From: Lachnospiraceae bacterium
GTDB taxonomy: Bacteria > Bacillota > Clostridia > Lachnospirales > Lachnospiraceae
Direction: 5' to 3'
DNA length: 64,000 bases
NCBI GenBank assembly: GCA_028693165.1
Contig: JAQUVX010000005.1
Coordinates: 1 to 64,000 of the forward strand
The position numbers and the translations under genes are program-made. Each line of letters starts with the position of its first letter. Position 1 is the first letter of the stretch. Of this stretch, positions 63,944 through 64,000 are shown piece by piece. The notes below the pieces were generated by a model. That model saw nothing but the letters and a program-made list of their open reading frames with translations. It searched no databases and was not told the DNA's origin.

Positions 63944-64000
63944 GATTTCTGAAAGATAACTCCATACAATCGTTTGAAGCCATGTATTATAATCGGTTTA

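Overview
The window is a stretch of a Gram-positive, Lachnospiraceae-like chromosome (Clostridia) carrying one complete prophage of about 50 kb. The host assignment is an inference. It rests on flanking genes typical of that family (RlmD-type rRNA methyltransferase, PcrA helicase, RidA, a DUF1836 protein, a YerC/TrpR-like regulator), strong AGGAGG ribosome sites and frequent GTG/TTG starts. I saw no rRNA, tRNA or CRISPR array.

Layout. (1) 1-4560: A+T-rich DNA with a two-gene DNA methyltransferase plus PD-(D/E)XK-like nuclease unit. (2) 4561-4737: the cut-off 3' end of the host rlmD gene. (3) 4733-54721: the prophage. It is bounded by a 5-bp ATCTT identity and was inserted by a large serine recombinase (53105-54550) into rlmD. 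The phage DNA supplies a replacement 3' end of rlmD, including the catalytic Cys and Glu codons, so the gene at 54539-55978 is a host/phage chimera. (4) 54722-64000: host genes, ending in a truncated ABC substrate-binding gene and a BceRS-like two-component system.

The prophage is a temperate contractile-tailed (myovirus-type) phage. Almost all its genes read leftward. From right to left: integrase, lipoprotein and repressor (rightward); a lambda-like divergent switch at 51505-51602; an early/replication region (regulators, SNF2 helicase, zinc-ribbon proteins, CHC2/TOPRIM/DUF927 primase-helicase, iteron-like origin, HD hydrolase, VRR-NUC nuclease, late regulator); packaging (ParB-domain DNA methyltransferase, small and large terminase); head (portal, protease, capsid); tail (sheath, tube, frameshifted chaperone, tape measure, P2-like baseplate D/X/V/U/W/J/I); tail fibres; a diversity-generating retroelement (DGR); and lysis genes.

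The most striking system is the DGR at 7669-11025. A DGR-type reverse transcriptase, a 111-bp template repeat and a 111-bp variable repeat at the 3' end of a tail-fibre gene differ at 18 positions, 17 of them at template adenines. This is the signature of adenine-directed mutagenic retrohoming and predicts that the phage diversifies its receptor-binding tip.

Other unusual points: the SNF2 helicase gene is split in two by 1.5 kb holding a sigma-like gene and an HNH homing endonuclease; a GHKL ATPase gene is broken by one in-frame TGA; a 14-bp perfect palindrome recurs three times inside unrelated genes; and several small genes under 60 codons have good ribosome sites. All family names come from reading the translations by eye; no database search was run.
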